Source: Siphonodentalium dalli (lineage: Eukaryota > Mollusca > Scaphopoda > Gadilida > Siphonodentaliidae). Taken from it: a stretch of 64,000 nt of DNA. Shown one piece after another: positions 32,890-43,827 of this stretch; within the stretch, counting starts at the first letter, position 1, and each line of letters begins with the position of its first letter. Position numbers and translations under genes: made by a program. The stretch lies in assembly GCA_032622095.1 (NCBI GenBank), contig CP136069.1, positions 158,587,043 to 158,651,042 on the forward strand, given 5' to 3'. The notes under the pieces are model-generated. The model had not been told where the DNA came from and searched no databases. It saw only the letters and a program-made list of their open reading frames with translations.

Positions 32890-32960
32890 ATGGCCGATGC
32901 AACTGATCCCGACTACTATGACTACTATGACTTCCAGAATCCGTTCGACTGCGCATTTAA
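32890..32960 (+). pseudogene. Original first coding segment of the GPCR, detached by a MITE
   Basis: ATG at 32890 begins an acidic, Tyr-rich segment (MADATDPDYYDYYDFQ) ending at Phe in CAF, exactly at the TTAA where the 392-bp element sits. The pseudogene shows the same start joined directly to the NCTV repeat, so this was the receptor's true N-terminus. In the present sequence the frame enters the MITE and stops at 33117. It could be rejoined only if the MITE were spliced out. Confidence 0.8.
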
Positions 32961-33352
32961 CCCTTTACCCAACAGAAGGGCCCTGTGCCAATGCATTCTC
33001 TTATATATGCGAGTCGACCATAGGTCGCCTCGCATATATAAGAGAATGCATTGGCTTAACACATTAAAAATTATAAAATTGTTAAAGAATGTAAGAAAAA
33101 ATGGTAAAAAGTGTTAAAAAAAGATTTTTTTTAGGCCAATGCATTCTCTTATATATGCGAGGCGACCTATGGTCGACTCGCATATATAAGAGAATGCATT
33201 GGCACAGGGCATAACTGTAACCATCACAATGTGGTCAATCAGCCGGTTCCAATGATATCCATATTTGTATGGTTCTATTGAGACAGACCGAAGATATTTT
33301 AGGCTGTTGAAGCTTTATTTGGGCGGTTTTGGCCGGTTTGTTGGGTAAAGGG
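32961..33352. mobile_element. piggyBac-like MITE in the GPCR N-terminal coding region
   Basis: 392 bp between duplicated TTAA sites (32957-32960, 33353-33356). The termini are CCCTTTACCCAAC and its complement. TTAA targeting and CCC ends match the piggyBac superfamily. Inside are two copies of a roughly 70-bp palindrome (GCCAATGCATTCTCTTATAT and on) in inverted relation, and no transposase. The left paralog has the uninterrupted site (about 19556-19566), which is an ancestral empty site. Element plus one TTAA is 396 bp, a multiple of three, but internal stops prevent read-through. Confidence 0.9.
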
Positions 33353-33622
33353 TTAACTGTACAGTCCCATATGATACATTCATGAACGACTCACCATTTA
33401 ACTGTACAGTCCCATATGATACATTCATGAACGACTCACTATTTAACTGTACAGTCCCATATGATACATTCATGAACGACTCACTATTTAACTGTACAGT
33501 CCCATATGATACATTCATGAACGACTCACCATTTAACTGTACAGTCCCATATGATACATTCATGAACGACTCACCATTTAACTGTACAGTCCCATATGAC
33601 ACATTCATGAACGACTCACTAT
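33353..33622 (+). repeat. Coding minisatellite, six 45-bp units
   Basis: Units start at 33353, 33398, 33443, 33488, 33533 and 33578, with only a C/T change in the CCA/CTA codon and one late T/C change. Each encodes 15 residues of the form FNCTVPYDTFMNDS(P/L), with two N-glycosylation sequons (NCT, NDS) and one Cys. The pseudogene keeps only parts of a unit on either side of its LINE insertion, so copy number has changed since duplication. Confidence 0.95.
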
Positions 33623-34989
33623 TGGCGAACGACTATGTATTCGCGATGCCATATCCGTTATGGCTGACGTCATTCCTCGGAATCCTCGCGCTTATAGTCA
33701 GCGTGGTGACCGTTATTGGCAACGCTGTCGTGTTGCTAGCGTTCTCATTTGAACGTAGTATACGTCAGCCAGCAAACTATTTCATCGCATCTCTTGCTGT
33801 GTCGGGTCTTCTTATTGGTTTGTTTTCTATGCCGCTGTTTACCTTGTACCTGCTTCTTGGCTATTGGCCTCTCGGGTCCTGGTTATGTGACATTTGGCTT
33901 TCACTCGACTGGACTGTTTGCTTATCTTCACAGTACACTGTGTTTTTTATAACTTTAGACAGGTTCCTATCAGTGAAAATATCAGAAAAATACAGGAAAT
34001 GTCGGACTGGCCGGAAGGTTATGGTTATGGTAGCTATCACGTGGGTCATCCCCACCCTCGCAATGTTCACGTCTATAATAGGATGGCAATTATTATATGG
34101 AAAGCGCGGGGAATATGAATGTTACGTGCAGTTCTTAAGCGATCCTTTATTCACATTTATGTTAACAATAGGATACTATTGGATGACCTTGATCGTCATG
34201 TGCGGTTTGTATGGCGGTATTTGCATGGCCGCTCAGAACCGTTCATATCAGGCTGCGTTTGAAGTTGGTGTGATGAAAGGATGTGAGCACATAGACGAGG
34301 TTAGTTTGAAGTCGCTTACGTCTTCGGAAAATATTAAACTCACGGAAGAAGTACATTCTGATCCCGTTCGAGACGAGAGCGGCGGTTTCTCGTCTCCTGT
34401 GTGGAAGAAACGAATGTCGATTCCTTCTATAGTTGAGGAACCACCCTCGGGGGGTAGCGGTGGTTATGCACGATGCAAGACTATCGAACCGAACCCACCT
34501 ACATGTAGGACACCGCGGGATTCGAGACCCCCGAGCAGTACAGAAAACATAGATGCTGACCATGCCAAACAACCGCCATCCCAAAAACCCACTAAATACC
34601 GTCTTGAGGTGAAGGACGAGCATCGAGCTCCCCCACAGCGCGTTGAAAGTCCGCTACGACAATGGGTGAAATCCATTCGCCAGCGCAACAGTAACAGATC
34701 TGACATCGTGCTGCAGAAGAAATCAAAATCTGAGAATCTGGCCCGGAAAGCGCTGAGGACGATAACGTTCATTCTTGGGGCATTCGTTCTGTGTTGGACG
34801 CCATACCATATTATGGTGTCCATAATGGCTTTGTGTGGGTATGGGTGCGTTAACATGTATTTCTATAATTTCACGTACTGGCTGTATTACCTAAACAGCC
34901 CGATTAACCCATTCTGTTACGCATTCGCCAACGTTCAGTTCAAACGCGCGTTCATTCGAGTTTTAAAATTTGACTGGCATAGGACATAA
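33382..34989 (+). CDS. Muscarinic acetylcholine receptor-like class A GPCR
   Basis: 535 residues from the first in-frame ATG downstream of the MITE; single exon as read. Residues 1-79 are extracellular glycosylation repeats. Seven helices follow: TM1 about 92-122 (N1.50 = N114), TM2 133-158, TM3 168-196 with amine-binding Asp3.32 (D176) and DRF (193-195), TM4 213-234 (W221), TM5 255-285, a long charged third loop of about 170 residues, TM6 458-484 with CWTPY and TM7 494-515 with NPFCY. Cys169 and Cys247 can form the TM3-ECL2 disulfide. CWTPYHIMV and the YWLYYLNS-INP helix are closest to muscarinic receptors; histamine H3-like is the alternative. Oddities: Asp2.50 is Gly142 and Pro5.50 is absent. 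It presumably signals at the plasma membrane through a G protein. Ligand is unknown. The MITE removes the original start. Confidence 0.88.
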   Translation: MNDSPFNCTVPYDTFMNDSLFNCTVPYDTFMNDSLFNCTVPYDTFMNDSPFNCTVPYDTFMNDSPFNCTVPYDTFMNDSLLANDYVFAMPYPLWLTSFLGILALIVSVVTVIGNAVVLLAFSFERSIRQPANYFIASLAVSGLLIGLFSMPLFTLYLLLGYWPLGSWLCDIWLSLDWTVCLSSQYTVFFITLDRFLSVKISEKYRKCRTGRKVMVMVAITWVIPTLAMFTSIIGWQLLYGKRGEYECYVQFLSDPLFTFMLTIGYYWMTLIVMCGLYGGICMAAQNRSYQAAFEVGVMKGCEHIDEVSLKSLTSSENIKLTEEVHSDPVRDESGGFSSPVWKKRMSIPSIVEEPPSGGSGGYARCKTIEPNPPTCRTPRDSRPPSSTENIDADHAKQPPSQKPTKYRLEVKDEHRAPPQRVESPLRQWVKSIRQRNSNRSDIVLQKKSKSENLARKALRTITFILGAFVLCWTPYHIMVSIMALCGYGCVNMYFYNFTYWLYYLNSPINPFCYAFANVQFKRAFIRVLKFDWHRT

Positions 34990-35229
34990 GGCACAGTTTC
35001 ATTGAACTGTTGTATGTAGTTTTATGATAATTCATTTCATTTTGTGCATACCATGCGGCATCGATATGTTAAGTCCTAACACCGACATGATAATTATCCA
35101 TAACAGTATAGGGTTTCGCAAAACCACGATAACATTTAGCAGTTACACATATGTTTAAATCACGGGGCCTCATCTTTCACCAGACGTAAAAAAAACTTGC
35201 TCAATCACGAGGAAGCCATGCCATTGATC

Positions 35230-35320
35230 ATCCCTTTCGTTACTGAATGGATTCTCTCAATCAGCATTCATAGGAAATGTGCATTATTCATTCTGAGAGG
35301 TGTTCGGGTAATAAAATCAG
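35230..35320 (-). repeat. Reversed fragment of the GPCR-upstream repeat
   Basis: Complement of the AATGAATAATA/GGGAGAATCC part of 32575-32720, recognised from GTTACTGAATGGATTCTC and TTATTCATTCTGAGAGGTGT. Confidence 0.45.
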
Positions 35321-35829
35321 ATGGCAAACAAAAAATCAGATAATGTTATAACATAAGTATTCATATTCATTGGTGGGAAATGTTCTCAATATATATAGGT
35401 CGCTTGTTGCTTAGTCTCTGAATATTTCCTTAGGGAAGTGCTCGTCAATGAATGATTTACTATAGAAAGGTTAAAATCAATTTTAAAAATAAAAAAGTTT
35501 GATTCCCGCACACTCACGAGCATTCAATTGTCTTAATGCAAAATGATAATTACGATTATATAAATGTTACGCTGGTCAACATGGAAAAGGAACCATTAAT
35601 CGATTTCAGGTTTTATCAAGGCAGTGGAAATGATTTGTCCGTGATTGAGCAGTTCGTTGAAGTCTTTTGACTGATGAGACTCAATGAACCCATTGAACTC
35701 ATTAACCGTCACCTGCGATTGTGAATTTGTGAAACGGTTTCGTAAAATCACCATTACAATTTTAAGGGACCTAAGGCAATCGGTGGGTAAATGTTCAAAC
35801 CATTTAATAGTCTGTAGAAACATCACAAG

Positions 35830-36095
35830 TAAGAAGATATGAAGAAATAGATGAACGCTGTTCTTATATTCATTATTGATAGTTCTCAAATAACGAAGTT
35901 TTGCTTGTCGAAACTATTGCTATGTAAATAAAGCTATTATACAGTAATTTGTCAACCGTCAGTCTGTAAAAACAAGAATATGGAGAAATAGATAAACGCT
36001 TTTCTTATATTCATTATTGATACTTCTCCAATAACTAAATTTTGCTTGTCGAAACCATTGCTTTGTAAATAAAGCTATTATACAGTGATTTGTCA
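35830..36095 (+). repeat. Tandem duplication, unit about 130 bp
   Basis: Two units share AAATAGAT-AACGCT-TTCTTATATTCATTATTGATA, TTTTGCTTGTCGAAAC and GTAAATAAAGCTATTATACAGT. Confidence 0.9.
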
Positions 36096-36302
36096 ACACA
36101 CAGCGCTAATCGAGCAGCAAGTTCAAATAGTTTAGTCTGAGTATGATTTTCAGAATATTGCTCAATGCTTGACCATTATAGGGTGGACAATTTCTTACCT
36201 ATACACAAAAACACTGGCCCCTTTCTGAGTCAATTCAAACGAAATCAGATTGAAAATTACTATGCATATTTTAGAGAGGGAGACTCACTGATGAATGTTT
36301 AA

Positions 36303-36760
36303 CCCTTTCAGTGCCAGGGACCGATCTCATCGGCCCTAATTTACGGTCTGTAAAATCGGCCCTAAAACAAATAACAAATAAAAAATAATTTATTTTTGTT
36401 TTGGGTTGAATTATTTTTTGGTATGCTTAAGCATGCTATAGCAAATTTAAAAACAAACTGGATAAAACCTTAGGGGCATGTTATAACTCAAAACTATCAC
36501 CAAGTATTCATAGTAATAATTTTGATGCCCATGAAAAACGTAAGATTCCCTGGCACTAAACCTACAAAATAAAAAGAGTTAAAGAATATAAGAAATAATT
36601 ATTAAAATTGTAAAAAATAATAACAAATGATGAAAAATTGTTAGGCCAATGCATTCTCGTATATATGCGAGGCGACCTATGGTCGACTCGCATATATAAG
36701 AGAATGCATTGGCACAGGGTATATGGGTTGATACAAAAATCGGACTTGGCACTGAAAGGG
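36303..36760. mobile_element. TTAA MITE, piggyBac-like, 458 bp
   Basis: TTAA at 36299-36302 and 36761-36764; termini CCCTTTCAGTGCCA and exact complement. It carries one copy of the same roughly 70-bp palindrome (36643-36714) as the MITE at 32961, though outer sequences differ. It has no coding capacity and is AT-rich inside. Confidence 0.85.
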
Positions 36761-36773
36761 TTAAACACGGGAA

Positions 36774-37050
36774 GTGATAAATTATAGACTCTTCAAACTC
36801 AAGTACGAAATAGAAGCAGAACCACTGACTGCATTGGAATGGAGACAATGTATATTTTGTTCCGATGACGTTATTGAAGACGAAAAGCGTTTTCTGTTAA
36901 AATGCAGCGCTTATCGCACACCACGTTTTGTGTTCATTAGTGTAATGAAGAAACATTTCCCACAATCTAAAGCATGATCATAATTAAAGAGCTTGTCAAC
37001 ATATTATCCAACAATACTCCAAATATATGTAATTCAGGTTGTCACATGAT
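36774..37050 (+). pseudogene. C-terminal fragment of a LINE-type retrotransposon protein
   Basis: The frame contains W-RQCIFCSDDVIEDEKRFLL followed by CSAY, an arrangement (C-x2-C, acidic E-D-E, HF/RFLL-x-C-x-Y) that is typical of the end of non-LTR retrotransposon polyproteins in marine invertebrates. After the stop at 36977 the +1 frame continues plausibly (KELVNILSNNTPNICN), so it is a frameshifted scrap. It abuts the MITE at 36303-36760. No reverse transcriptase core is present. Assignment is from family resemblance only. Confidence 0.5.
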
Positions 37051-37740
37051 CCGCGGCTTATTCTTGGCTCGCGACGACCATCGTATAATTAATTAGTTAA
37101 TAATAACCAATGTATACATGTAGACCCTTTGCACATGTTGCTCTCTAATGAGTCGCAAATCTATACAAAATGTATTAACTGTGTAGTGCATTAACTTCGA
37201 TAAGGCAGAGCTTTAGCGAATTATGAATCGAATTTAGTGGATGAGGTTAATAATGTTCGTAAAGAATTGCGACGAAGTTGAGATCCATTTTATCACATGA
37301 TCACATTTTAGCACTGTGTAGGAACTGTTACATCGGAAGTCGTTCTACCGCCGATTTGTAATGGTCCTTGTCTGACTTGTGACGGTTCTTATTATCCAAA
37401 TGATACATTTTCGCAAGGTTTTTACAATTAAAACGCAATTTTGAGCCATCTAAGTGATAATTCGATTAATTGTTCCACACCCCTCATAATCTATGGTCCC
37501 AAATAACAATCATATTGTGCGAGTAATAACAACGACGAAAACTGCGAATTGTGTTATCTCGATCGTTCTCACTCGATCAAGTCGGTTCTCTCCTAATATA
37601 ATCGGTTCTGTCCGGGAAATACGATGACTATTATTTGGAAGGATACGTGAAAATAACCAAGTAAACACGACGAAATGTGCATTATGTTTATTTTATACCA
37701 TGGTAAATTTCGGTGAGTTACACTGTCTTCTTATATATAA
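37051..37740. other. Intergenic stretch, no gene recognised
   Basis: AT-rich, no feature beyond short simple sequence. Confidence 0.4.
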
Positions 37741-38165
37741 CTAGCAGATTAGCCCGCTACTGGCGGCATTCGTCCCATTGCTTTGTTCGAAAAAGCAATT
37801 GCAACAGCTTCCGAGACACGTGTGCTGCATTTGCAACAAATTTCGTTGAAATCCGCCAGTTTTACCCGATTTGACCTTGAATTGACCATTTTGAAGGTCA
37901 ATGTAAGGTCCTGGTAACGATTTGACCCGTCCAATACATTCCCCGGACAAAAGTACACATAGGTATAAAATTTCGTCGACATCCGCCAGTTTTACCGGAT
38001 TTGACCTTGAATTGATCATTTTGAAGGTCAAAGTCAGGTCGGGGTCACAATTTGACTGGTCCATGAGAGTTCCCGGACAAAAGTATCCCTAGGTAGCAAG
38101 TTTGGACTCAATCGGTAGGGCCGTTGTCGAGTCTATAACGGACACACACATACATATATATCATT
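37741..38165 (+). repeat. Tailed dispersed repeat with internal duplication
   Basis: Starts CTAGCAGATTAGCCCG. It contains two tandem units of about 120 bp (AAATTTCGT-GA-ATCCGCCAGTTTTACC, TTTGACCTTGAATTGA-CATTTTGAAGG, CCCGGACAAAAGTA) and ends in ACACACACATACATATATAT. A close relative lies at 46750-47000. Class uncertain (SINE-like or non-autonomous DNA element). Confidence 0.65.
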
Positions 38166-38570
38166 TTTGGGTACCCGTTTCAAGGTGAAGGTCACCTCGG
38201 GCGGAAAAACTGACCCGATGAAAATCTCCCCCATTCCTAGGAACCCCTAAGTACGAACACAGACATAAGAATCACACAACACGCCCATGTCTGGACACAG
38301 ACACAACACGCTCATGTCTGGACACAGACACGCTCTTTATCAACGATACTGCGGATACGAACGCTCTTTAACTATTACGCGATTAACCCATGAATTTCCT
38401 TTGCGGTGGCGGGGGAATGGAGAAGGAGTGCTCTGACGTTTTCAGAAGCGGTGCGATGACACTTCATCTGGGATTTTACCCTTAGATAGGAAGTTTGCGC
38501 TCAATCCGTCCGGCAGTTTTCCCGGCCATAGCTAACAGACAAACAGAGACAGAAGTCCCAAAATATATAT
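38166..38570 (+). repeat. Second tailed dispersed repeat
   Basis: GGGTACCCGTTTCAAGGTGA, the GTCACCTCGGGCGGAAAAACT block and GAACCCCTAAGTACGAA recur at 47105-47200. TTTTCCCGGCCATAGCTAAC with its GACAAACAGA-AGTCCCAAAATATATATTAGA tail recurs at 47875-47940. A 20-bp direct repeat (CATGTCTGGACACAGACA) lies at about 38287-38331. Confidence 0.65.
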
Positions 38571-38694
38571 TAGAATTATGTGTCAACAGTAGTAACAGAA
38601 TCGCTCACTTTATTGTGACACAAAGCATGCAATTTGACATGAATGGTCTATGTGAACTGTGAAGACTGATTTCCAACAAACCAATCATAATGGT

Positions 38695-39065
38695 CAACTG
38701 ATTCAAAATGGCCGCCATTTTTTTCAATATGGCCGCCACTTTTTTTTCAAAATGGCCGAAAATGTTTTTCAAAAAGTCGCATTTTTAGCTTGTATTAAAC
38801 TTATACGGACAACGTGGCTGTCATTCCTTATTCGAAAATGGCCACCGCCCATGCAGAGGGGTTCATATAGGTGACCCATGCCATTTCTCGGTTCCTTTAT
38901 ATATTTTGGTCAAACAAATGGTGCTGTAAGTTGCACCCCCCCCCCCCCCGACGCCTTAAATATTTACCACAAACCACACCGATCCAAAATGGACGGCGGT
39001 CTACTGAAGTTGTATCGGGGGGAGTGTTTATGGTGTCTTCTGGTCACGTTTTAATTTCATTTTGC
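38695..39065. repeat. Degenerate AATGGCCGCC repeat with poly(C)
   Basis: AAAATGGCCGCCA-TTTTTTTCAA units (38705-38765) are followed by CATGCCATTTCTCGG and a C run (38936-38949). GATCCAAAATGGACGG, CTTC-GGTCAC and the related block at 45600-46150 belong to the same family. No gene. Confidence 0.55.
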
Positions 39066-39544
39066 CCACAGTTGTCATTGCACCTTGACGCAGTATGAGC
39101 GATAAAGTGAGTCCGAGTCGATGTAGGCAGTCCGTGTACCGATATATAGAATGTAATTAAGTTCGTTTTCACTCTATTTTGTGCTTACTTGCGCAATTTG
39201 GGTTATTTATATAAATGCATTATATATAAATAGGCAGCTAAGCATATACGAGCGTATTATCATTTCACTCGATTATATTTTGGATGGCTCGAGTGAAATG
39301 AAATGAAAACTATATTTAATGAATTAAATACACATAAAACATGGTCTACTCCCAATATGTTAGTGCACAACTCGATGACAAAATATCACCAATTAATGTA
39401 AAAAGCTTATGTGCTTATTGCTTGCTTGTTTTATTTGTTCAGTCGCTCCTTGTTTACATATTATATAATGATGCTTTTATTAAATAAAATTTAATATTTT
39501 AATTTGATTTATTTCATTATTTATTCCTATGGGATCAAAATGGT

Positions 39545-39721
39545 TGGAAACTAAATATTGTAATCAGATGTAATCGAAAATAATCAGTTACATTTTACTA
39601 AAGTAATTGTATTCGTAGTCAATTACATTTGAAAAAAATGTAATCAATAATCGTAATCATGTAAATCAAAAGTAATTGGAATCGTAATCGATTACATTGG
39701 CATGTAATCGCCCAACCCTTG
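39545..39721. mobile_element. hAT-like terminal fragment
   Basis: Iterated TGTAATCGAT/AGTAATTG motifs lead to the end GTAATCGCCCAACCCTTG at 39721. TAATC iterations next to GCCCAACCCTG-like ends are a familiar hAT transposon signature. The opposite end is not found nearby. Confidence 0.5.
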
Positions 39722-40209
39722 TTAGAATTGGACCCATATCCCACCTGGAACTTTCAACCACAGACCTACATCTATCAATTAAAGTCACTTGGCGTTTGCG
39801 CTTCAAAATACTCCTAATAATGCGTATTATAAGATTTCCCAATATAGAAATAGCTCTATAAACACTTGAAATACCTTTCTACGAGCAGTATAATAATGTC
39901 ACAGAAAGACACATTGGATCATGAAAAATACAGCAAATGCCGTGACAGGGGTGAATATTTGTAAGATAAACAAATCTGGTAGAAAATGCTGCAAACTTTG
40001 TAAACCGTGTGACTCATTTACTCCGTGGTTGGGTTATCCATCTTTGGTTGGCTTGGTTTTTCAGCAGCATTTCACGCAAAGTGGATTTCTGAAGATTATA
40101 CTATATGTTGTAGAGTTACGCCGCATGTCATGTACATGCGCGAGATTCCAGAAATGAAAATATCTCTTCCCATCAGTTATTGATTCTGACTGGCAGATAA
40201 TGGAGCATC
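39722..40209. other. Intergenic stretch, no gene recognised
   Basis: One 78-residue frame with a Cys-rich stretch (39921-40157) has no signal peptide or known motif; not called. Confidence 0.4.
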
Positions 40210-42140
40210 TTGCCTTTTCAAACTAAACACGTCAAAACAACTCCTTGTCAATGCTGTGGTACATATACACCCTTGCAGACCACATCCCTCATCCGATCGT
40301 CACCAAACTTCATATGGATCTTCGGGATGACAACACTGTTTTTCGAAATTTCGTTAAAAATCTTGGCTGCCAGCAGGCGTCTTGTGTGTTACCCTTTGCA
40401 TGACTAAATCATTCGTCACAACATATACAGGCCATGTCCCTCACCGGATTGTCAACGTCATGTGGATCTTCGGTGTGTCCTCTAGATGGGAGCCGTCGAT
40501 TTGCTCCGAAATATGTTTTAAAACATTGGTGCCAGCAGCCACCTTAGATTTCAAATTCATCGGAATCCAACTTTTAAAATTTACAAACCTGTGCAGGATC
40601 ACCTCTAGTGGGATCTCTATCAACTTTTAATGATTTTCGATGAAAAACATGGCTGCCGGCATCCATCGTGTGTTTTACTCTTTGCATGAGTAAATCCTAT
40701 GGCACTCCGTTCAGGCCACATCCCTCATCCGATCATCACCAAACTTCATACGGTAATTCGGTGTGACCACTAGGTGTGAAGTACCAGTAAGTTTCGAATT
40801 TTGTTGCATAACATGGCCGCTAGCAGCCACCCTGAATTTAAGATATGAATCCATCGGCATACCCTGCAGCCCACATTTATTGGGGGTTTTTATTTTTATT
40901 TACAGGCATAAGCAGGATCAATTCTAGGTGGTAGCTATCGAACTTGAATGATTCTCGATCAAAACATGACTACCAGCAGTCATCTTGTATTTTACTCTTT
41001 GTATGACTAAATTATTCCACACAACCTATAGTTGAACCTACGGGCTACACCCCTCAACTGATTGTGCGGTGGTATTCCGTAATTCACAAAAGCGATGTGA
41101 GGATAAATAATCATTTAAAGACTCGTGTCGAGAACAACTTAGTTTACCGTGTCACGACAAGGCTTTGAGGAAAAGTGACCTCATTGTAATGAGAAGACAC
41201 TGCATTCAATACTGCTAAAATCCTGTCAATTCCTCTGGCAGTAGATTTTATTTATTTAAACATATTCTATTATCGTAATATGATTACAGAGACTGGGGGA
41301 TTGGAGTACAAATTCTACAAACTTAGACGAACCTCCGCTTCCCACAAGCAGAGTTTATTTAACAACGTTTTACAACAAGGGTAATGAAATACAATAAGTT
41401 TGGCATGATGGATGGATGCATACTGTGAATATGATTAGTATAGTATCTTGTGTCAATAGTACATGTGCTTGTTGTTGGAATAAGTCGGGGTGTATGTGTA
41501 GGCGAGATGAAACGATATTAGTGCAAATATCGTATGTTCGGGTTGCCTACCTTACATGCCATTCGTGGTGACATCAAGATAGGAGACATTGAATTTTCCG
41601 AAATTCGCTTTAAAACGTTGACCGTCAGCAGCCATATTGCGTCTCACGTTTTAATTCATCGGCACACCATGCAGATAATTGGATAATTGTTTTGAAAATT
41701 CACTCGCGTGTTCAGGATCACATCTATATGCGAGCTATCGAATTTGAACTATCTTCAATGAAATCCAAGGCTGCAACATTGGGATTCACCCTATGCATGA
41801 TAAATCCTTTGGCACACCCTGCAGATCATATCCCTCATCCGATTGTTACCCAAACTTCACATAGATCTTTTGGGTGACACCACAAGATGGGAGACATCTG
41901 CTGCATTTTATTGAAAACATAGCCGCTAGCAGCCATCTTGAATTTAATATTTGAATCCATCGGCACACCCTGTAGCCCACATGATTTATATTGGAGAAAT
42001 GTTTTTTGCAAATTTACAGGGACAATCAGAATCACTTCAATAGATGCATGGGAACTGTCGAATTTGAACGATTTTCTATCAAAAAACATGGCTGCCAGCA
42101 GCCATTTTGGATTTTACTCTTTACATGACTAGGTACATCA
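40210..42140 (+). repeat. Long degenerate tandem repeat block
   Basis: Recurring ordered blocks are ACATCCCTCATCCGAT (40282, 40720, 41828 and variants), CACCAAACTTCATATGGAT, AAACATGGCTGCCAGCAGCCA and TTTTACTCTTTGCATGACTAAAT. The higher-order period is a few hundred bases, with broken units; 41090-41600 is unrelated sequence between units. No coding frame is conserved between units. Confidence 0.65.
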
Positions 42141-43080
42141 GCATGTAGGACGGCCAACACTGTTCATCCAATTGATCCCAAACTTAATTCGTTGGTTTGA
42201 CACCCGATGGGTCTGTCCTCCATCGAATGTAATGTATGACATTATCCCTTATCCAAGTTGAGCGACAGTGTTATTGACACTTTCAATATTTTTTCTCCGA
42301 GACGCTGAAAGTATAGATGTCAGATTCATGTTCCGGCCCGCTGTAACATTTGAATGTGGTGCGGTTTCTGTGGAAACGGTGTGTAAAAAATGGAAAAACA
42401 CCAGCATATATGGTTAAAACTAACTTAATCCCATTTCATAAGGACTGGAACCGATGATGAAGATTGTGTGTATTGTAATTTTCCATGATATCTATGTTCT
42501 AACTATTACGGTATTAAATGGGTACATACGTATGTTATGTGGATTTATTAGCAATTTTGAGGTGAATATCGATTATTTTGATAAAAAAAAATAAGTGATA
42601 TTGTTCGAATTTGAACACTTATTGGATCCAACGTTGGTCTCAATGATACACAGACACAAATTGTACATATTATGGTAACTTTATTACACTATTTCATATA
42701 TCTCTAATTCTTTCGATACATCAGCCAAAACGGCCCATTATACAGATATGTATGAGAAATGCAATGTACATGTTTCCATGGAAACGATATTGACAAAGAA
42801 AATCGACATTATTAGAAAGAAATGAAGTCGTATAAAGGCTTACGGTACCATATAAACGTTTACAATCGGTTCGATGTGCCATGCACGTTTATATTTATGT
42901 AATTTTGTAGGTCGAAAATACTCTAAATATCGATAAACATGCTCCATATACTCCCAAAAACATTGCCAAAGTGACAGCAATTATATATGACTTGATGATG
43001 TCTTGTTGTGACATATGAAGTCCATATTAAAGTAATTTGGGGCCTTTATGTTTATTAAGTTTGAGTGTTCTATTACAATT
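42141..43080. other. Intergenic stretch, no gene recognised
   Basis: AT-rich without conserved frames or clear repeats. Confidence 0.4.
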
Positions 43081-43330
43081 ATTGATTTATACCTCCGCAA
43101 CAAATTGCGGGTGAACTGAAATCAGCTTGCATGGCCGTCTGTCGTAAGTTTTTCCGAAATTGTATTACTCCATTTCCTTTTCAATTATTTTGAAACTGCA
43201 TATAGTTATTACCATGCACCAGCAATTATGAGCTCGTTTGAACTTTTTAGAGGAGTTATCTCCCTTTCCCGAAAATGTATTGCGACATGTAATTGTGTCC
43301 ACGCTTTTAACAATTATGTTTTTGTTTACG
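43081..43330 (+). repeat. Probable dispersed repeat (CCTCCGCAACAAATTGCGG type)
   Basis: Begins with a short foldback (CCGCAACAAATTGCGG). It continues with AATTATTTTGAAACTGCATA and GAGGAGTTATCTCCCTTTCC-like sequence, of a type often seen as interspersed repeat ends in molluscs. Single copy in this window, so tentative. Confidence 0.3.
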
Positions 43331-43827
43331 TGTTATCAAACTTTACACAGATATTAACCATCACGAGACGACGTGTAATTGTGGGGATACAGTCGGAATC
43401 ATTTTAACAGAGATTTTTTCCGAATACAAGTACCCTTTATGCAGCCTAATTACACTGCGGGATATCCTTAACGTGCCATTACACCATTACGCTTGCTGTA
43501 TTAAGCTCCAAACGGTAACCACAGGGGGTTATGCTCGATGTTCACATTACACCATCCAGCAAACTTTTAAAAGAATCTGTTTTATCAGGAAATCTTTCAC
43601 AGACTGTCCATCATAATTAACTGGTCTGTGGTTATATTTACTAACTAGTCTCCAATATTGTGAACTACACATGTGTTTTTTATCAGATATCAGGAGGAAT
43701 TATGTTATTTAACTGCTACTTGACATTAATGGGGGATCTGTGCTGTATGCAAAAACGGCTCGGTCCCTTTCCATACAGCTCGCTCTATGGGTAATAAAAA
43801 GTGCTGAGGTTTATGAAATGGCATGGT

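Larger units (their letters stand above)
32296..34675 (+). repeat. Right arm of inverted GPCR-locus duplication
   Basis: Partner of 17112-20198. Starts in AGTTTGGTTGAAAT and runs to the receptor's third loop (ATGGG). It contains the MITE (32961-33352) that the left arm lacks. Confidence 0.9.
34990..36298. other. Region downstream of the GPCR, no gene recognised
   Basis: Holds a reversed fragment of the GPCR-upstream repeat (35230-35320) and a tandem duplication (35830-36095). A 97-residue minus frame (35596-35889) overlaps the duplicated unit at one end and has no recognisable domain. Confidence 0.4.

Noticed and set aside
32890-33117. 75-residue protein from the ATG at 32890
   Set aside because: Only its first 24 residues are the receptor's former N-terminus; the rest is MITE sequence.
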